DNA of 64,000 nt from Arsenicicoccus bolidensis DSM 15745 (GCF_000426385.1 NZ_AUFG01000009.1:57066-121065), one strand, 5' to 3'; positions 10,845 to 19,977 are shown, numbered from the stretch's first letter. Notes: a model not told the origin generated them from the letters alone. Numbers and translations: made by a program.

Positions 10845-10850
10845 TGGGGA

Positions 10851-11531
10851 TCAGACCTCGAACTTGTAGCCCAGCCCGCGCACCGTCACGATGTGCACCG
10901 GGGCGCCGGGGTCCGGCTCGATCTTGGCGCGGAGCCGCTTGACGTGGACGTCCAGCGTCTTGGTGTCCCCCACGTAGTCGCTGCCCCAGACGCGGTCGAT
11001 GAGCTGCATGCGGGTGAGGACCCGGCCGGCGTTGCGCAGCAGCATCTCGAGCAGCTCGAACTCCTTGAGCGGCAGGGCGGTCGGACCACCGTTGACCGAC
11101 ACCGTGTGCCGCTCGACGTCCATGCGGACGGGCCCGACCTCGAGGGTTGCCGGCACGAGGTCGTCCGGCTCGCTCATCCGCCGCAGCACCGCCTTGATCC
11201 GGGCGAGGAGCTCGCGGCTGGAGTAGGGCTTGGTGATGTAGTCGTCGGCGCCGATCTCGAGGCCCACGACCTTGTCGATCTCGCTGTCCTTGGCGGTGAG
11301 CATGATGATCGGGACCGACGACCGCTGGCGGATCGAACGGCAGACGTCGACGCCGGACAGGCCTGGCAGCATCAGGTCGAGGAGCACCAGGTCGGTGCTC
11401 GACCGCTCGAACTCCGCCAGCGCCTCGGGGCCGGTCGCGGCGATCGCCACGTCGTAGCCCTCCTTGCGCAGCAGGTAGGACAGCGGGTCGGAGATGGACT
11501 CCTCGTCCTCGACCACCAGGATGCGGGTCAT
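10851..11531 (-). CDS. regX3: Two-component response regulator RegX3
   Basis: OmpR/PhoB-type regulator that answers phosphate limitation with its kinase SenX3. The 226-aa protein has a receiver domain (MTRILVVEDEESISDPL, phospho-acceptor in LVLLDLMLPGLSGVDV, TAKDSE, Lys in YITKPYS) and a C-terminal winged helix (VNGGPTALPLKEFELLEMLL, RVWGSDYVGDTKTLDVHVKRLR). I place the start at the ATG at 11531 because AAAGG is well spaced from it; GTG at 11537 is too close to that site. PHO-box-like repeats upstream of phoU and of pstS are the likely targets. Confidence 0.95.
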   Translation of the reverse strand: MTRILVVEDEESISDPLSYLLRKEGYDVAIAATGPEALAEFERSSTDLVLLDLMLPGLSGVDVCRSIRQRSSVPIIMLTAKDSEIDKVVGLEIGADDYITKPYSSRELLARIKAVLRRMSEPDDLVPATLEVGPVRMDVERHTVSVNGGPTALPLKEFELLEMLLRNAGRVLTRMQLIDRVWGSDYVGDTKTLDVHVKRLRAKIEPDPGAPVHIVTVRGLGYKFEV

Positions 11532-11576
11532 GCTCACTACCTTTCCTCGTCCGGAGACCTCCGGTCGTGCTCGATC

Positions 11577-12749
11577 CTAGGGGCGCGGCTGCTGCTCGCC
11601 CAGGTCGGTCAGCGCGGCGGCGGGGAAGGACAGGGTGAACGTCGACCCCTGCCCCGTCTGGCTCCACAGCCGCACCTCGCCGCCATGGTTGGCGACGACG
11701 TGCTTGACGATGGACAGGCCGAGGCCCGTGCCGCCGGTCGATCGTGACCGCGCGGGGTCCACGCGGTAGAAGCGCTCGAAGACGCGGTCCTGCTCGTCCG
11801 GGGGGATGCCCGCCCCGAGGTCGCTGACCACCACCTCGACCACGTCGCCCTGGCGCTCCACGATGACCCGCACGGGTGCACCGTCGTCGGAGTAGGCCAC
11901 GGCGTTGTCGACGAGGTTGCGGATCGCGGTCGTCAGCAGCTCGCGGTCGCCGTAGACGATGGCCCGGTCCCCCGTGGTCACGCTGATCTCGATGCCCTTG
12001 CCCTCGGCCACGAGGCGGCACCGGTCCGCGGCGTCCGCGGCCGCCCCCGCCACGTCCACGGGCGCCGGCTCGGTCAGGGTGTCGGCCACCTGCAGGCGGG
12101 ACAGGTCGACGATCTCCTTGACGAGGCGGGTCAGCCGCTCCGACTCGACCTTCATCCGGCCGGCGAAGCGGTGCACCGCCTCCGGGTCGTCCGCGGCACC
12201 TTGCACGGCCTCGGCCAGCAGCACGAGGCCGCCCACCGGTGTCTTGAGCTCGTGCGAGACGTTGGCGACGAAGTCGCGGCGGACCTCGTCGACCCGGTTG
12301 GCGTGCGTGCGGTCGTCGACGAGCAGCAGGACGTGCCCGCTCGAGAGCCGTGCGGCGCGGACGTGGGCGACCATCCGGCCCCGGCCCAGCGGGCCCCGCG
12401 GGAGGTCCAGCTCGGTCTCATGGATGTCCCCGGAGCGCCGCACCTCACGAGCGAGCGCGACCAGCTCACGATGGACCAGCTCGCCCTCGCGGACCAGCCC
12501 GTGCTGCACCGCGGCCTGCGTCGACCGGACCACCGCGTCGGAGGCGTCGAGGACGATGCCGATCGAGCGCAGGACCGCGAGGACGTCCTCGACCCCCGGC
12601 TGCAGCTCGGCGGTGTCCGGGCTCGTGCTCACGGGAGCCTGTCCCTCTCGGTGACGACGGCGGAAACGGTCCGACCAACCTGTGGTCATGGCGGACCCCG
12701 TCAGGGCACCGACCAGCGCGACTGCGCCGAACGTCACCACGGGATCCAC
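11577..12749 (-). CDS. senX3: Sensor histidine kinase SenX3
   Basis: Membrane-anchored kinase partner of RegX3; in Mycobacterium its activity is controlled by phosphate through the Pst-PhoU complex. The 390-aa protein has an N-terminal membrane segment (VVTFGAVALVGALTGSA), a PAS-like region, the H-box ANVSHELKTPVGGL, and an ATPase domain with the N-box (AIRNLVDNAVAYS), G1 (VSDLGAGIPP) and G2 (GGTGLGLSIVKHVV). The start is GTG. The gene reads towards regX3 with a 45-bp gap and is divergent from phoU, sharing a 265-bp control region. Confidence 0.95.
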   Translation of the reverse strand: MDPVVTFGAVALVGALTGSAMTTGWSDRFRRRHREGQAPVSTSPDTAELQPGVEDVLAVLRSIGIVLDASDAVVRSTQAAVQHGLVREGELVHRELVALAREVRRSGDIHETELDLPRGPLGRGRMVAHVRAARLSSGHVLLLVDDRTHANRVDEVRRDFVANVSHELKTPVGGLVLLAEAVQGAADDPEAVHRFAGRMKVESERLTRLVKEIVDLSRLQVADTLTEPAPVDVAGAAADAADRCRLVAEGKGIEISVTTGDRAIVYGDRELLTTAIRNLVDNAVAYSDDGAPVRVIVERQGDVVEVVVSDLGAGIPPDEQDRVFERFYRVDPARSRSTGGTGLGLSIVKHVVANHGGEVRLWSQTGQGSTFTLSFPAAALTDLGEQQPRP

Positions 12750-12840
12750 GCGACGAGGATACGCAGCAGCGGAACCGGCCGACGCACGCCTCGCAGGTCA
12801 GCATGGCCGTGACGACCCCCGACACGCACGCCGGCGCGGT

Positions 12841-12857
12841 GATCACACGGTGTGATC
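12841..12857. promoter_or_regulatory. 17-bp palindrome in the senX3-phoU control region
   Basis: GATCACACGGTGTGATC is a perfect inverted repeat around one central base, eight bases from the PHO-box-like repeats. It may be a separate operator; the cognate protein is unknown. Confidence 0.5.
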
Positions 12858-12864
12858 GCCAAGT

Positions 12865-12897
12865 GTTCATCCGTGGTCCTCAGCTCGTTAACGCAGC
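12865..12897 (+). promoter_or_regulatory. PHO-box-like 11-bp direct repeats upstream of phoU
   Basis: Three 11-bp units in exact phase: GTTCATCCGTG (12865), GTCCTCAGCTC (12876) and GTTAACGCAGC (12887). The GTTCA-type start of each 11-bp unit follows the PhoP box pattern of Streptomyces, and RegX3 recognises related sites. It lies between divergent senX3 and phoU, suggesting autoregulation. A TANNNT -10 candidate (TACGAT) for phoU is at 12950-12955. Confidence 0.6.
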
Positions 12898-13014
12898 CCT
12901 GGGACGCTCGCCGAGGCGCGATCCTGGGACACCCGTGCGCGCCTGCACCTACGATCTAGTTGGGCAGCCGACCGCGACTGCGCCGACGCCCCTGCACCGC
13001 AGTGAGAGGAATCC

Positions 13015-13701
13015 ATGCGCGACGCGTTCCACGAGGAGCTCGACCAGATCTCGGACAAGCTCGTCGAGATGTCCCGCCTCACCGGCTCGGCGATGGGCCG
13101 GGCGACCATCGCCCTCCTCGACGCCGACCTCGAGCTCGCCGAGTCCGTCATCGAGGCGGACCAGGCCATCGACCAGATGCGTCGTGAGCTGGACGACACC
13201 GCGGTCGACCTGCTCGCCCGCCAGCAGCCCGTCGCCACCGACCTGCGCATGGTCGTGACGGCGATGCGCATGAGCGCCGACCTCGAGCGCATGGGCGACC
13301 TCGCCCGACACATCGCCAAGGTCGCCCGGCTCCGCTACCCCGAGTCGGCGATCCCGGCCACCCTGCGCGGAACCATCACCGAGATGGGCCACGCCGCAGA
13401 CAAGATCGTGGCGCAGGCCGGCTCGATCATCGCCGGCAAGGACGTCGCGGCCGCCGTCGCCCTCGAGACGCAGGACGACGAGATGGACGCCCTGCACCGC
13501 CAGGTGTTCGAGCACCTCCTCGGCGGGCACTGGGACGCCGGCATCCAGGCCGCCGTCGACGTGACCCTCGTCGGGCGCTACTACGAGCGCTTCGCCGACC
13601 ACGCGGTGTCGGTCTCCCGCCGCGTCGTCTACCTCGTCACCGGCGAGTGGGCGCAGGACGGCGTCGAGCTCCCGGGCATCGACGCCGGCGACGACGACTG
13701 A
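13015..13701 (+). CDS. phoU: Phosphate transport system regulator PhoU
   Basis: Adaptor that couples phosphate import by PstSCAB to the SenX3 kinase and holds the system off when phosphate is plentiful. The 228-aa all-helical protein shows the two PhoU repeats with metal-binding acidic patches (about ERMGDLARHIAKVARL and YYERFADHAVSVSRRVVYL, residues 85-100 and 185-205). The ATG at 13015 follows AGAGGA. It is transcribed away from senX3, and a 17-bp hairpin follows its stop. Confidence 0.95.
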   Translation: MRDAFHEELDQISDKLVEMSRLTGSAMGRATIALLDADLELAESVIEADQAIDQMRRELDDTAVDLLARQQPVATDLRMVVTAMRMSADLERMGDLARHIAKVARLRYPESAIPATLRGTITEMGHAADKIVAQAGSIIAGKDVAAAVALETQDDEMDALHRQVFEHLLGGHWDAGIQAAVDVTLVGRYYERFADHAVSVSRRVVYLVTGEWAQDGVELPGIDAGDDD

Positions 13702-13716
13702 TAGCCGCCTGTACGG

Positions 13717-13754
13717 CGAGAAGGCCCGACCCCGCGTGGGGTCGGGCCTTCTCG
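13717..13754 (+). terminator. Strong hairpin downstream of phoU
   Basis: CGAGAAGGCCCGACCCC (13717-13733) pairs perfectly with GGGGTCGGGCCTTCTCG (13738-13754) around the loop GCGT. The right base merges with a copy of the octamer CGGCATAC. Confidence 0.85.
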
Positions 13755-13769
13755 GCATACGGCCTGAGC

Positions 13770-13860
13770 AGATCAGCCTGGGTTGGTCACACCGGCCGGG
13801 GTTGGTCACACCCGCCTGGCGTGCCAACCCGGGCGGGTGTGACTACCTGAGGTAGGTCAC
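13770..13860. repeat. Intergenic palindromic repeat, copy D
   Basis: GATCAGCCTGGGTTGGTCACACCGGCC is followed by a second GGTTGGTCACACCCGCCTGGCGTGCC, the returning arm GGGCGGGTGTGA and CTACCTGAGGTAGGT. This is one of the most complete copies. It fills the gap between convergent phoU and gpmA; the gpmA stop lies at its edge. Confidence 0.75.
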
Positions 13861-14600
13861 TTGCCCTGGTTGGCGACGGCCTCCGCGGCGGCCTTGGCGG
13901 CCTCGGGGTCGAGGTACTCGCCGCCGGGGACGGTGGGCTTGAGCGACTCGTCGAGGCGGTAGACCAGCGGCATGCCGGTCGGGATGTTGAGGCCCGCGAT
14001 GTCGTCGTCGCTGATGCCGTCGAGGTGCTTGACCAGGGCGCGCAGCGAGTTGCCGTGCGCGGCGACCAGCACGGTCTTGCCGTCCTTGAGGTCCGGCACG
14101 ATGTCGGACTCCCAGTAGGGGATCATCCGGGCGACGACGTCCTTGAGGCACTCGGTCTTGGGCATCGCGTCACCGAGGTCGGCGTAGCGCGGGTCCCCGG
14201 CCTGGCTGAACTCGTTGTCGTCGGCGATCTCCGGCGGCGGGGTGTCGTAGGAGCGGCGCCAGAGCATGAACTGCTCCTCGCCGTACTGCTCCTTGGTCTG
14301 CTTCTTGTCCTTGCCCTGCAGGTCGCCGTAGTGGCGCTCGTTGAGGCGCCAGGACCGCTTGACCGGGATCCAGTGGCGGTCGCACTCGTTGAGCGCGGCG
14401 TTGGCGGTGTTGATCGCGCGACGCAGCAGCGAGGTGTGCAGGATGTCCGGCAGCAGCTCGGCGTCCTTGAGCTGCGTGCCGCCGGAGACGGCCTCGGCGC
14501 GGCCCTTGTCGGACAGCTCGACGTCAACCCAGCCGGTGAAGAGGTTCTTGGCGTTCCACTCGCTCTCGCCGTGGCGCAGGAGGATCAGCGTGTAGGTCAT
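13857..14600 (-). CDS. gpmA: 2,3-bisphosphoglycerate-dependent phosphoglycerate mutase
   Basis: Glycolytic enzyme interconverting 3- and 2-phosphoglycerate. The 247-aa protein has the phosphohistidine motif [22 protein letters not shown] at the N-terminus, [27 protein letters not shown] and the second catalytic His in [14 protein letters not shown]. Length and motifs are canonical. The gene belongs to the mshA, ybjN-like, gpm order also seen beside senX3-regX3 in Mycobacterium. Confidence 0.97.
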   Translation of the reverse strand: MTYTLILLRHGESEWNAKNLFTGWVDVELSDKGRAEAVSGGTQLKDAELLPDILHTSLLRRAINTANAALNECDRHWIPVKRSWRLNERHYGDLQGKDKKQTKEQYGEEQFMLWRRSYDTPPPEIADDNEFSQAGDPRYADLGDAMPKTECLKDVVARMIPYWESDIVPDLKDGKTVLVAAHGNSLRALVKHLDGISDDDIAGLNIPTGMPLVYRLDESLKPTVPGGEYLDPEAAKAAAEAVANQGK

Positions 14601-14609
14601 GCTCCGACC

Positions 14610-15230
14610 CTATCCCTCGTGGACGGAGCCCTCACCCGGTGCCTCGCCCTGCGGACCGGTGTCCAGGATGTGGCGGAAGGCGTCGAGGTTGCGGGTCGAC
14701 TCGCCCCGCGAGATCCGCCACGCCCACTCCTTGCGCATCGAGGTGATGAAGCCGATCTCCAGCAGCTCGTCGAAGGGCTCGTCGGCCGCCTCGAGGACGG
14801 TGCCGAGCAGCTGGTCGAGGTAGGCCTCGTCCACCCCGGCGAGCGGGACGTGCGAGGTGACGTAGACGTCGCCGGACGCGTCGATGGCGTAGGCCACGCC
14901 CGCCATCCGCAGGTGGCGCCGCAGCAGGGTGCGGTAGAACCGCTCGTGCGCCTCGTCGGCGTTGCGGATCACGAACGCGCTGCCGGACAGGCCGCGCTCG
15001 CGCACCAGCAGGGACAGCACGGTCTTGAGCTTGTGCTCCCCCGGCAGCGTCACCACGACCTCGCCCTCGCGCGCTCCGCGCTCCCACTCGAGCTCCTGCC
15101 CGGTGACGAAGGCCTCGACGGCGGCGAGCACCTTGGCGGTGTCAGAGATGTCAGCGGTGCCAGAGGTGTCAGCGGGGTCGAGGCCGGCAGGGCTGGTGGT
15201 GGGGCTGCTGCTGTGCGCGTCGTCGGTCAC
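14610..15230 (-). CDS. YbjN domain protein
   Basis: This 206-aa cytoplasmic protein has a YbjN/type III chaperone-like fold (core about residues 35-185, including [36 protein letters not shown]). Its first 30 residues are a Ser/Thr/Asp-rich, probably disordered tail. The function is unknown; the Mycobacterium counterpart lies in the same place between mshA and gpm. The GTG start at 15230 overlaps the mshA stop (GTGA), so translation is coupled to mshA. Confidence 0.88.
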   Translation of the reverse strand: MTDDAHSSSPTTSPAGLDPADTSGTADISDTAKVLAAVEAFVTGQELEWERGAREGEVVVTLPGEHKLKTVLSLLVRERGLSGSAFVIRNADEAHERFYRTLLRRHLRMAGVAYAIDASGDVYVTSHVPLAGVDEAYLDQLLGTVLEAADEPFDELLEIGFITSMRKEWAWRISRGESTRNLDAFRHILDTGPQGEAPGEGSVHEG

Positions 15231-16477
15231 GAGGCCAGGCTACGTCGTCGGGCGAGGACGTCCTGATAGACGGCGACCAGCCGGTCGGTGGTCGCCTCCC
15301 ACGAGAACGTCTCGGCGTGCCGGGCGGCTCGAGCCCGTATGCCGGGGAGGTCGCCGTGGTCGAGCAGCGACGCGATGGCGTCGGCCCAGGCACGCGGGTC
15401 GTGCCCGTCCACGAGCACGCCCGCGTCACCGACCGCCGTCGGGAGGCCGCCCACGCGGGTGGCCGCGAGGGGCGCGCCGCACGCCAGCGCCTCGACGGCG
15501 ACCAGCCCGAAGGACTCGTTGTAGGACGGGACGGTCACCACGTCGGCCGCCCGGAACCAGTCCGCGAGCTCGGCGCGGGTGCTCTGCTGGTGCCAGACCA
15601 TGTGGTCGCCGACGCCGAGCTCGGCGGCCAGGCGTCGCAGGAACTCCGGGTCGCCATACCCGCCCCCGCTGTCACCGCCGAGGACGGCGACGCGCAGCCG
15701 TGGCCGCAGCTCGGGACGACGGGAGAGCAGCTCGGCGGCGGCGCGGACGAGGACGTCCGGGGCCTTGAGCGGCTGGATCCGCCCGACGAACAGCAGCAGC
15801 ACCGCGTCCGACGGCAGCCCCAGCCGGGCTCGTGCCTCGCCCTGGTCGCCCGGGTGGAAGACGTCGAGGTCGACGCCCGGGGGGACGACGGCGACGCGGT
15901 GGGGCGCAGCGTCATACAGCTCGATCAGCTCGCGGCGCTCGATCTCGGTGTTGGCGACCAGGTGGTCGGCGGCCGCGACGACCTGCTCCTCGCCGATCTC
16001 ACGACCGGGAGGCTCGGGCGAGTCCCCTTGGGCCAGCTGGAGATTCTTGACCTTGGCCATCGTGTGCATGCTGTGGACGAGGGGCACCTGCCAGCGGTCG
16101 GCGGCCAGCCAGCCCACCTGCCCGGACAGCCAGTAGTGCGAGTGGACGAGGTCGTAGTGCCCCTCGGGGTTCATCGCCTCGGTGCGCATGACCCCGGCGG
16201 CGAAGGCGCACAGCTGGCCGGGGAGGTCCATCTTGCCGAGGCCCTCGAAGGGGCCGGCGGTGACGTGGCGGACGGTGACGCCGTCGTCGAGCCGGACGGC
16301 GGGCGCCTGGCGACCCGAGGTGGCGCGGGTGAAGACGTCGACCTCGATGCCGCGGCGCGCGAGGCGGCGGGCGGTCTCGGCGACGTAGACGTTCATGCCG
16401 CCGGCGTCACCTCGGCCCGGCGTCGCGAGGGGTGACGTGTGGACGCTCAGCATCGCGACGCGGTGCAGCCCGGGCAT
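15227..16477 (-). CDS. mshA: D-inositol-3-phosphate glycosyltransferase MshA
   Basis: First enzyme of mycothiol synthesis: transfers GlcNAc from UDP-GlcNAc to 1-D-myo-inositol 3-phosphate. The 416-aa GT4 protein shows [17 protein letters not shown] near the N-terminus, [32 protein letters not shown] and [20 protein letters not shown] with the conserved E-x7-E pair. I chose the ATG at 16477 because GGAGGT is ideally placed before it; a longer start at 16564 has no good ribosome site. Together with mshD at 28.2 kb it shows that the organism makes mycothiol. Confidence 0.95.
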   Translation of the reverse strand: MPGLHRVAMLSVHTSPLATPGRGDAGGMNVYVAETARRLARRGIEVDVFTRATSGRQAPAVRLDDGVTVRHVTAGPFEGLGKMDLPGQLCAFAAGVMRTEAMNPEGHYDLVHSHYWLSGQVGWLAADRWQVPLVHSMHTMAKVKNLQLAQGDSPEPPGREIGEEQVVAAADHLVANTEIERRELIELYDAAPHRVAVVPPGVDLDVFHPGDQGEARARLGLPSDAVLLLFVGRIQPLKAPDVLVRAAAELLSRRPELRPRLRVAVLGGDSGGGYGDPEFLRRLAAELGVGDHMVWHQQSTRAELADWFRAADVVTVPSYNESFGLVAVEALACGAPLAATRVGGLPTAVGDAGVLVDGHDPRAWADAIASLLDHGDLPGIRARAARHAETFSWEATTDRLVAVYQDVLARRRSLAS

Positions 16478-16629
16478 GAGACCTCCGTGGGTGACGACGG
16501 GTGGCGTGCCGACGGAGACGCCGAGCGCTGCCGCTCGCGACAACCGGCCGGTGCCGGGCGGCATTCCCCTCGTGCGGGGCAGCGCGCGTGGATGTCCGGG
16601 GCGGGGTGGGCGCGACCTAGGCTGGACCG

Positions 16630-17421
16630 GTGGCCCGCACCTCCCCCATCGGCACCGTGACGCGCGGGACGACCAACCCCAACCGGCTGCGGCGCTGCGA
16701 CCGCTGGCTGGCCGGCCCGCAGGCCTGGCGGCTGAGGTCGGCGGCCGCGTCTCCGATCGCGGTCGACCTCGGGTATGGCGCCTCCCCCGTCACCGCGGTC
16801 GAGCTGCACGAGCGGCTGTCGGCCGTGCGGCCGGACGTGCGCGTCGTGGGCATCGAGATCGAGCCGTCCCGCGTGGAGCTCGGTCGGCCGCTGGAGGTGC
16901 CGGGGCTGTCCTTCCGCCTGGGCGGGTTCGAGGTGCCCCTGGACGGCGAGTCCGCCACGGTGGTGCGGGCGTTCAACGTGCTGCGGCAGTACTCCGAGGA
17001 AGAGGTCCCGGACGCGTGGCGCCGGCTGTGCTCGCGCCTCACGCCCGACGGGCTGCTGGTGGACGGGACCTGCGACGAGATCGGGCGGCTCGCGTCATGG
17101 GCCACCCTCGACCGCTCGGGTCCGCTGTCGCTGACCTGCTCGTGGCACCTGCGGGGCCTGGTCCGGCCCGGTGTGGTGGCCGAGCGGCTGCCCAAGGCGC
17201 TGATCCACCGCAACGTGCCGGGCGAGCGGGTCCACGACTGGCTCTCCGCGGTCGACGCGGAGTGGGCCCGGCAGGCGCCGCTGGCGAGCTATGGGGCGCG
17301 ACAGAGGTTCGTGGCGGTGGCGCGCGGGCTGCGTGAGGCGGGGTGGCCGCTGCTCGACGGGCCGGCCCGGTGGCGGCTGGGCGAGCTCACGGTGGCGTGG
17401 TCCGCGGTCGCCCCGTCCTGA
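16630..17421 (+). CDS. Class I SAM-dependent methyltransferase, uncharacterised
   Basis: This 263-aa soluble protein has a Rossmann-type SAM fold: motif [21 protein letters not shown] at about residues 43-62, an acidic end of strand 2 ([10 protein letters not shown]), and [21 protein letters not shown] in the motif IV region, followed by [14 protein letters not shown]. The substrate is unknown. The start is the GTG at 16630. It is divergent from mshA and convergent with the LacI regulator; family members are commonly found beside mshA in actinobacteria, but a link to mycothiol is not established. Confidence 0.85.
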   Translation: MARTSPIGTVTRGTTNPNRLRRCDRWLAGPQAWRLRSAAASPIAVDLGYGASPVTAVELHERLSAVRPDVRVVGIEIEPSRVELGRPLEVPGLSFRLGGFEVPLDGESATVVRAFNVLRQYSEEEVPDAWRRLCSRLTPDGLLVDGTCDEIGRLASWATLDRSGPLSLTCSWHLRGLVRPGVVAERLPKALIHRNVPGERVHDWLSAVDAEWARQAPLASYGARQRFVAVARGLREAGWPLLDGPARWRLGELTVAWSAVAPS

Positions 17422-17422
17422 T

Positions 17423-17526
17423 CCGCCTGGCTTCGTCACACCGGCCCGGCTTCGTCATACCTACCTCAGGTCGTCACATCCGCCTGGCGTGCCAAGTCGG
17501 GCGAGTGTGACTACCTCGGGTAGGTC
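17423..17526. repeat. Intergenic palindromic repeat, copies E1 and E2
   Basis: A double copy: GATCCGCCTGGCTTCGTCACACCGGCC, then TACCTCAGGTCGTCACATCCGCCTGGCGTGCC, GGGCGAGTGTGA and CTACCTCGGGTAGGT. It lies between convergent genes. The last block reads TAC CCG AGG TAG on the minus strand and provides the C-terminal YPR and stop of the LacI-type regulator. Confidence 0.75.
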
Positions 17527-18590
17527 GTGGTGCCGAGGCGGAGATGGGTCGGGTGCTCCTCGTCGGGCACGTCCTCCCCGTCGAGGAGACGCCGCACCAT
17601 GTCACCGAGATGGCGCCCCTTGCCCCGCCCGTCCTGCTCCACCGTCGTGAGCCGCCCCTCGAACCACGGCAGCTCGACACCGTCGAAGCCCACGACGCTC
17701 AGGTCCTGCGGCACGGACAGCCCTCGTTCGGCCGCCGCGCGGATCACCCCGGCCGCCAGCAGGTCCGACTGGGCCACCACGGCGGTGGGACGCGGCGAGA
17801 CGTCGAGCAGGAGCGCGGCCGCCTCGGCCGCACCGTCGATCGACAGGCTCGCCGACTGCACCATCGGGCGGTCCGGACCCACCCGGTCGACGAAGGCCAG
17901 CGCCCGGTCTCGCGCGTCCGGGTAGGTCGCCGCCTCGATGTCCGCCACCGTCACCGGTCCGGTGCGGGCGCCGGGGTCGAGCGGCATGGCCAGCATCGCG
18001 ACGTCCCGGTGGCCGAGCTCGAGCAGGTGGTCGACCAGCGCGGCGGTGGCGCCGCGGTCGTCGATGCGCAGCTGCACGACCCGGTCGTCGGCCGGGGCGC
18101 CCGTGCCGAGCATCGGGATCCCCCTGGCGGCCACCTGGTCGACGAGCGCCGAGGTCGTCGGCCCGCAGAGCGCGAACACCAGCGCGTCCAGGGCCTGTCC
18201 CGCCACGAGGCGGGCCGCGTGGGAGGCCTCCCCCGGCGCCTCCGGCACGAGCAGCATCCCCATCCCGAGCTCGTCGAGCGCCTGGCCGAGGCCGTCCAGC
18301 ACGGAGACGGCGTAGGGGTCCTGGAAGGCATAGCCGAGCGTGCCCTCGAGGTGCACCCCGATCACCCCGGACCGCCCGTGCCGCAGCGACGAGGCGAGGG
18401 GGTCGGGGCCGGCATACCCGAGGGCCTCTGCGGCCTCGCGCACCCGCTCCGCCGTCGCCGGGGAGACGCCCTGCTTGCCGCTGTAGACGAGCGACGCGGT
18501 CGAGATCGACACGCCCGCCTGGTCGGCCACCTCGCGGAGGGTGGGCCGGCGCTGGGGCGAGCGCGTCGTGGATTGACCGGTCCGTGCCAT
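17511..18590 (-). CDS. LacI family transcriptional repressor
   Basis: Sugar-type repressor of 359 aa. The N-terminal helix-turn-helix is TLREVADQAGVSISTASLVYSG (about residues 17-38), followed by the hinge helix (PATAERVREAAEALGYAG) and a periplasmic-binding-like effector domain (GVIGVHLEGTLGYAFQDPYAVSVLDGL). It is divergent from an MFS transporter and is the probable repressor of both genes through the palindromes at 18603-18634. The effector is unknown. The last three codons and stop lie in a dispersed-repeat copy, as for ispF. Confidence 0.93.
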   Translation of the reverse strand: MARTGQSTTRSPQRRPTLREVADQAGVSISTASLVYSGKQGVSPATAERVREAAEALGYAGPDPLASSLRHGRSGVIGVHLEGTLGYAFQDPYAVSVLDGLGQALDELGMGMLLVPEAPGEASHAARLVAGQALDALVFALCGPTTSALVDQVAARGIPMLGTGAPADDRVVQLRIDDRGATAALVDHLLELGHRDVAMLAMPLDPGARTGPVTVADIEAATYPDARDRALAFVDRVGPDRPMVQSASLSIDGAAEAAALLLDVSPRPTAVVAQSDLLAAGVIRAAAERGLSVPQDLSVVGFDGVELPWFEGRLTTVEQDGRGKGRHLGDMVRRLLDGEDVPDEEHPTHLRLGTTTYPR

Positions 18591-18602
18591 GTCGGCATAC
18601 TA

Positions 18603-18634
18603 ATCGAAACGATTCGATCGAATCGATTCGATCG
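18603..18634. promoter_or_regulatory. Tandem palindromic operator for the LacI-type repressor
   Basis: Two overlapping inverted repeats lie between the divergent repressor and MFS genes. The first is ATCGAAACGATTCGAT (18603-18618, imperfect centre); the second is a perfect 20-bp palindrome, CGATCGAATCGATTCGATCG (18615-18634). The AT content and CG-centred symmetry are typical of LacI-family operators, and the placement 13 bases from the repressor start fits autorepression. Confidence 0.75.
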
Positions 18635-18722
18635 CCCCCGCCGCCGCTCACCAGACGCCAGGCACCCAGCCGTATGACGTGCCGAGCCACTGCCACACCC
18701 AGACCATCCCGGAGGACCCCAG

Positions 18723-19916
18723 ATGACCACCACGACCCTGTCCCCCGAGCGCGTGCGCCAGGCCGTCTGGGCCGTGGTGGCGGTCTTCGCGGTCAACGGC
18801 ATGGGCTTCGCCACCTGGTCGTCCCGGATCCCGGCCATCAAGTCCTCGCTCGGGCTCGACCCGGGGCAGCTGGGCGTGCTGCTGATGTGCGTGTCGGCGG
18901 GCTCCCTGCTGGGCCTCCCCGCCGCGGGCAGCATCACGTCCCGCATCGGCGCCGTCCGCACGGTCATGTCCGGTCTCGCGGTGTTCTGCGTCGGGCTGGT
19001 GGTCCTGGGCGTCGGCACCGACCTCGCGCACTCGGCGATCGTGGCAGGGGTCGGGTTGTTCCTCGTCGGCCTCGGCATCGGCACCTGGGACGTCTCGATG
19101 AACATCGAGGGCGCAGCGGTCGAGCAGCACCTCGGGCGCGCGATCATGCCGTGGTTCCACGCCGCGTTCAGCGGCGGCACGGTGCTGATGGCGCTCGCCG
19201 CGGCGGGCCTCGCCTGGGCCGGCGTCCCGGTCTGGGTGCACCTCACCGGCGTGGCGCTGCTGTGGCCGCTGCTCGGCTGGCTGTCCGTCCGCGGCTTCCT
19301 CCCCCGTGCGGTGGAGGAGGCGGACACCGAGGCCACCGACGACGAGGCCCGCCCGTCCAGCACCTCCGCGTGGCGCGAGCCGCGCACCCTGCTCATCGGC
19401 GTCGTCGTGCTCGTCGCCGCCATGACCGAGGGCACCGCCAACGACTGGGTGTCCGTCGCGCTCGTCGAGGGCTACGACCTGCCGCAGTGGGCCGGGATCC
19501 TCGGCTTCGCGACCTTCCTCAGCGCCATGACGATCGGACGCCTGCTGGGCACCTCCGCGCTGGACCGGTACGGCCGGGTGCCGGTGCTGCGCGTGCTGTT
19601 CGTGATGGCCGCGATCGGCTCGCTGGTGGTCGTCTTCGGCGGACCGGTCCTGGCCTTCGTCGGCGCAGCGATCTGGGGCGTGGGAGCCAGCCTCGGCTTC
19701 CCGGTCGGTATGTCGGCCGCCAGCGACGACCCTCGTCGGGCCGCGGTGCGGGTGAGCGTCGTCTCGACGATCGGCTACCTGGCGTTCCTCGCCGGCCCGC
19801 CGTTCCTGGGCTTCCTGGGCAACCACGTCGGGGTCCTGCACTCGCTGCTGCTGGTCGGCGGTCTCGCCGTGATCGCCCTGCTGCTGGTCCCCGTGACCCG
19901 CGAGCAGCGCGACTGA
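18723..19916 (+). CDS. MFS transporter
   Basis: A 397-aa major facilitator with about 12 membrane segments and a charged central loop (RAVEEADTEATDDEARPSS, about residues 196-216). The N-terminal half carries FAVNGMGFATWSSRIPAIKSSLGLDPGQLG, a pattern seen in MFS proteins of the fucose/sugar-exporter-like group. Substrate and direction of transport are unknown. Control by the divergent LacI-type repressor suggests a carbohydrate or related compound. The ATG at 18723 follows GGAGGACCCC. Confidence 0.9.
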   Translation: MTTTTLSPERVRQAVWAVVAVFAVNGMGFATWSSRIPAIKSSLGLDPGQLGVLLMCVSAGSLLGLPAAGSITSRIGAVRTVMSGLAVFCVGLVVLGVGTDLAHSAIVAGVGLFLVGLGIGTWDVSMNIEGAAVEQHLGRAIMPWFHAAFSGGTVLMALAAAGLAWAGVPVWVHLTGVALLWPLLGWLSVRGFLPRAVEEADTEATDDEARPSSTSAWREPRTLLIGVVVLVAAMTEGTANDWVSVALVEGYDLPQWAGILGFATFLSAMTIGRLLGTSALDRYGRVPVLRVLFVMAAIGSLVVVFGGPVLAFVGAAIWGVGASLGFPVGMSAASDDPRRAAVRVSVVSTIGYLAFLAGPPFLGFLGNHVGVLHSLLLVGGLAVIALLLVPVTREQRD

Positions 19917-19942
19917 CGCGACTGACGCGACTGACGCGACTG
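19909..19942 (+). repeat. 9-bp tandem repeat across the MFS stop codon
   Basis: GCGACTGAC is repeated 3.8 times, starting in the last codons of the MFS gene. Each unit contains TGA in the same frame (the unit is 9 bp), so the gene has several backup stops in a row. Confidence 0.8.
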
Positions 19943-19977
19943 TGCGGACGGTGCGGACGGGCAGCTGGCGACCAGGG

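Noticed and set aside
15478..16564. Longer MshA beginning at 16564
   Set aside because: The extra 29 residues are not family-like and lack a ribosome site, whereas the ATG at 16477 has a strong GGAGGT.
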